Shown: positions 30,482 through 33,093 of the stretch, piece after piece
Layout of the letters: each line of letters begins with the position of its first letter
Position numbering within the stretch: the stretch's first letter is position 1
Assembly (NCBI GenBank): GCA_023665325.1
Contig: JAMPED010000007.1
Span: 46,598 to 79,690 of the forward strand
Origin: Acetobacter sp.
Lineage (GTDB): Bacteria > Pseudomonadota > Alphaproteobacteria > RF32 > CAG-239
Direction of reading: 5' to 3'
DNA: 33,093 nt
Made by a program: the position numbers and the translations under genes
Notes under the pieces: generated by a model
The model's database searches: none
Seen by the model: only the letters and a program-made list of their open reading frames with translations
Told to the model about the DNA's origin: nothing

Positions 30482-32044
30482 TTAGCGAATGTGTCGGTGC
30501 AACATATCTTCAGCAGTGACAAAATAAGTTTTGTCGTTGTAACCGATAATGGTATCGATGTTGCTGAAATTATAAATACAGAGCATTTGAGCCGAGCTGT
30601 CTTTTACTGTGCGGATAAAAGCAATGATGTCTTCATTTTCTGTGGGCAGAAAATGAAGTTCACCATAGTGATTGAAAATGCCGTTTTTGCGTGCTACCAA
30701 GAGATTTCTGGTGGTTGCAAGCATTGAATCTTTTTCATTTTGCTTTTCTACGGACAGTGTGTATTGTTCAGCATCGGGTTGAAGTGCCATTGCCCTTGTG
30801 GGGTCTGTTGGGGCATCGCTCATTGCAAAACCTGCACGACCGGCATCCCACGGGGTGTTAAATGGTGTCCAGATATTAAGTGGATCATTTTCAGGTTTTT
30901 TGCAAGCTGAAAATTCCATTGGGTTGGGTAACCCGAGTTCTTCACCTTGAAAGATGCAGATACTGCCGGGGAGAGTAGTTAACAAGCTCATCAACATACG
31001 CAGCTTTTGTGGTGTGTAGCTACGTCCAAAAATGCGAGTGGCTGCACGCTCCAAGTCGTGATTGCTGAAGGCCCAATTGAGCTTTTCGCCGAACATATAC
31101 ACGTTGAGGTCATCTGAAACAGAGGAAACAAAGTCTTTGACTTTGCCATTTAGTGCTCCAGTGAAGAATGCATCACAGAGAGTGGTTTTACCAATTTCTC
31201 TGGCTTTTTCAATACCTGCTGGTGTTTTTGAATACCAATATTCAGCAAGCAAAGTTTTTGCCGGAGTGTATTGTAGACCAAGCTCTTTTAGGCTGTTAAT
31301 AAATATACAACCGTTTTCGGAGTTGATATCGTACATTCGGATTTGCCCACCGTTTTCATCTAAAGGATTATCTCGCAAAAATGAATCACACGCGTAGTGT
31401 GTAGCAGCGTCAAGGCGGAAACCGTCAGCTCCCAAATCAAACCAGAATTTTGCAACCTTTAAGAGCTCAGCGCGTACTATCGGGTTGTTAAGATTTAGAT
31501 TGGGCATTGTTCGGTCAAAACTGTGCAAATAGAACTGCTTGCGCTCATTGTGCCAGCTCCAGGCGCTTGGTCCCTCGCTGTTCCAGATTGCAGTCCAATT
31601 ATTAGGTGGAAGCGGGGTGCCGTTTTCATCATAGCCTTTGGCATCTGCCCATACGAAAAAGTCTTCATAAATCTGTTCACGTGCAATGCTCTTTAAAAAC
31701 CACGGGTGTTTTTCTGAACAGTGGTTATAGACTTGATCTATAATTACACGGATGTTGTGTGTGTGATAGATCTGACAAAGCTCGGCGAAATCTTCCGGAG
31801 TACCGTACATTGGGTCGATGGCTGTGTAATCAGTGATATCATAGCCGAATCCGGTACCACCCCAGGGATAAAAAGGGGTTATCCAGATCGCATCGACGCC
31901 CAATGAAGCGACATAGTCTGCATAGGCTGTGATGCCTTTCAGGTTTCCGTATGCGCCTTTGTAGGGATCGCTCTTACTTCCTGAGGCATAGTTAAACGTC
32001 AGTGGGTAAATCTGATAGATTACCTCATTGTTAATGTGTTTCAT
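30482..32044 (-). CDS. GH13 alpha-glucosidase or alpha-amylase family enzyme
   Basis: 520-aa cytoplasmic glycosidase without a signal peptide. It starts INNEVIYQIYPLTFNYASG and has the loop TPFYPWGGTGFGYDITDY. Region I is IIDQVYNHCS (D103, H108), region II GFRLDAATHY (D212 nucleophile), region III LLAEYW (E268) and region IV FSNHDLERAATR (D330). The position-194 type residue after the catalytic Asp is Ala, as in exo-acting alpha-glucosidases and related hydrolases. It likely cleaves malto-oligosaccharides and would complement glgX and malQ upstream in the window. The exact specificity (alpha-1,4 or alpha-1,6) cannot be read. Confidence 0.9.
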   Translation of the reverse strand: MKHINNEVIYQIYPLTFNYASGSKSDPYKGAYGNLKGITAYADYVASLGVDAIWITPFYPWGGTGFGYDITDYTAIDPMYGTPEDFAELCQIYHTHNIRVIIDQVYNHCSEKHPWFLKSIAREQIYEDFFVWADAKGYDENGTPLPPNNWTAIWNSEGPSAWSWHNERKQFYLHSFDRTMPNLNLNNPIVRAELLKVAKFWFDLGADGFRLDAATHYACDSFLRDNPLDENGGQIRMYDINSENGCIFINSLKELGLQYTPAKTLLAEYWYSKTPAGIEKAREIGKTTLCDAFFTGALNGKVKDFVSSVSDDLNVYMFGEKLNWAFSNHDLERAATRIFGRSYTPQKLRMLMSLLTTLPGSICIFQGEELGLPNPMEFSACKKPENDPLNIWTPFNTPWDAGRAGFAMSDAPTDPTRAMALQPDAEQYTLSVEKQNEKDSMLATTRNLLVARKNGIFNHYGELHFLPTENEDIIAFIRTVKDSSAQMLCIYNFSNIDTIIGYNDKTYFVTAEDMLHRHIR

Positions 32045-32091
32045 AATTGTATGAATTAAAATTAAACATAAAAATATCTGATTATGTCATT

Positions 32092-32120
32092 TTTGTAAGC
32101 GGGATTTTTGTAGGTGTCAA
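32092..32120 (-). promoter_or_regulatory. Possible promoter of the GH13 gene
   Basis: On the minus strand a perfect TTGACA (32120-32115) and TACAAA (32097-32092) are 17 bp apart, about 45 nt before the ATG. Confidence 0.55.
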
Positions 32121-32140
32121 GAAATTTAAATAGGTTCGTT

Positions 32141-32929
32141 TTATTGAAATGTGATGATAACGATTTCAGGGGGACAGTTAAAACGTATGGGAAGAATGCT
32201 GGTTCCCAGTCCGGTGGTAACAATCATAGTTTTGTCATTTTCTTGTATTAGTCCTTTGTGATATCGTTGTCCATATTTTGAGGGAACAACTGGTGAGCCG
32301 ATATAAGGGATGTTTATCTGCCCACCGTGGGTATGGGCGGCAAGGGTTAATAATGTTTTGGGGCTTTCGGGAAAAGTGTCCGGCGAATGAGTGATGAGGA
32401 TGGCTGGTGCAGTGGTGTTATGAAAGGCTTTTACAAAATCAGGTTTATCTGAGGAAAGATCGCTTATCCCAACGAGGGTTAAGTTTTTCAGGCGGTAGTT
32501 TTTATTATCAAGTACTGTGATATTGTGTTTTTCCAGAGCGGCGATAATTTCGGTTTTGTTATACCAGTTATCGTGGTTACCTAAGACGGCGAATATTCCT
32601 AATGGAGCATATAAATGGCTTAGATTTTGAGCTATTTGTTCTATTGGCATTGTGGCGGTTTGGGTGTGTCCTTTCATATAGTCTCCGCCTAAGATGATAA
32701 TGTCCGGTTGTTCGTTGTTAATGGTTGAAATGATTTTGTTGAGGCGTTTGGTTTCTTTGGGGGCTAGGTGAAAATCTGCAGCAAACGCTATTTTGAGATT
32801 TTTGAGTTCCGAAGAGGGAAGTTCGTAATGAGTTATTTTGAGGGTATAGGGTTCATATAGACTATATGAAAAAAGGAGGAGACCGGTTATTATTGCTGTT
32901 ATGGAAATTGTGAGGAAAGTTTTTTTCAT
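32141..32929 (-). CDS. YaeI-like metallophosphoesterase
   Basis: 262-aa calcineurin-like phosphoesterase with an N-terminal membrane anchor or signal (residues about 5-22). Metal-ligand motifs are DFHL (D52, H54), GGDYMKG (D83), GNHDN (N118-D120), ILITHSPD (H181) and AAHTHGGQ (H199, H201), in the order of the YaeI/YkuE branch acting at the membrane. The C-terminus has RFNCPPEIVIITF, typical of that branch. The ATG at 32929 follows AAGGAGGCAATT, a strong ribosome-binding site. The substrate is unknown; YaeI is a phosphodiesterase of unclear physiology. Confidence 0.92.
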   Translation of the reverse strand: MKKTFLTISITAIITGLLLFSYSLYEPYTLKITHYELPSSELKNLKIAFAADFHLAPKETKRLNKIISTINNEQPDIIILGGDYMKGHTQTATMPIEQIAQNLSHLYAPLGIFAVLGNHDNWYNKTEIIAALEKHNITVLDNKNYRLKNLTLVGISDLSSDKPDFVKAFHNTTAPAILITHSPDTFPESPKTLLTLAAHTHGGQINIPYIGSPVVPSKYGQRYHKGLIQENDKTMIVTTGLGTSILPIRFNCPPEIVIITFQ

Positions 32930-32995
32930 AATTGCCTCCTTGATTATATGGGGAGTTTATATGAAAAAATCTATTGTGGCAAGTGAAAATTGTAC

Positions 32996-33024
32996 TTGCA
33001 AAATTATAGCGTCGCTTTTATAAA
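32996..33024 (+). promoter_or_regulatory. Promoter of tRNA-Arg
   Basis: TTGCAA (32996-33001) and TATAAA (33019-33024) are 17 bp apart, ending 12 nt before the tRNA. Confidence 0.7.
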
Positions 33025-33036
33025 TATATGCGGGTC

Positions 33037-33093
<57 letters not shown>

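Noticed and set aside
32961..33023. Short 20-codon frame MKKSIVASENCTCK before the tRNA
   Set aside because: It overlaps the tRNA promoter and has no sign of conservation or function; too short to support.

Overview
The window comes from an AT-rich alphaproteobacterium, probably an uncultured host-associated or gut-type lineage (the class is well supported, the habitat is a guess). Four things point to the class. There is a circularly permuted two-piece tmRNA gene with the tag ANDNFAPVAVAA. An alphaproteobacterial-type SspB lies directly downstream of it. RpoA begins [12 protein letters not shown]. An RHH_4-like gene is coupled to sspB.

Layout. 1-2310: the end of an outer-membrane beta-barrel gene, then a compact rpsM-rpsK-rpoA operon with its own promoter and terminator; the usual neighbours secY/adk and rplQ are absent. 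2331-7300: a gene remnant, ybaK, a DUF2157/GDYXXLXY membrane pair, a HAD phosphatase with a 517-aa orphan whose motifs recall the RelA/SpoT nucleotidyltransferase fold, and ppa. 7314-7563: a strongly structured, promoter-bearing RNA candidate on the minus strand that I cannot assign to a family. 7668-11158: minus-strand membrane genes (small membrane protein, SPFH/NfeD pair, MFS transporter) and a small DUF2934-like basic protein. 11159-18263: a very AT-rich leader, then glgB-glgX-malQ for alpha-glucan branching, debranching and disproportionation.

18352-30442: a mostly plus-strand envelope region. It holds a GT-C glycosyltransferase, an unknown membrane protein, a 5-TM protein with a degenerate sulfatase-like domain (possibly YejM-like), yejE-yejF, and a tightly overlapping block of GtrB-like GT2, SAM methyltransferase, GtrA and GT-C protein. 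It is interrupted by the minus-strand ssrA-sspB-RHH group. 30482-33093: a minus-strand GH13 alpha-glucosidase or amylase, a YaeI-like metallophosphoesterase, and the start of a tRNA-Arg(CCU) cut by the window end.

Themes: transcription/translation core genes, trans-translation with its proteolytic adaptor, storage-glucan metabolism, and polyprenyl-linked glycan modification of the envelope. The least explained items are the structured RNA at 7314-7563, the RelA/SpoT-like orphan, and the sulfatase-like protein next to yejEF. No insertion sequence, CRISPR array, prophage or defence system is visible.
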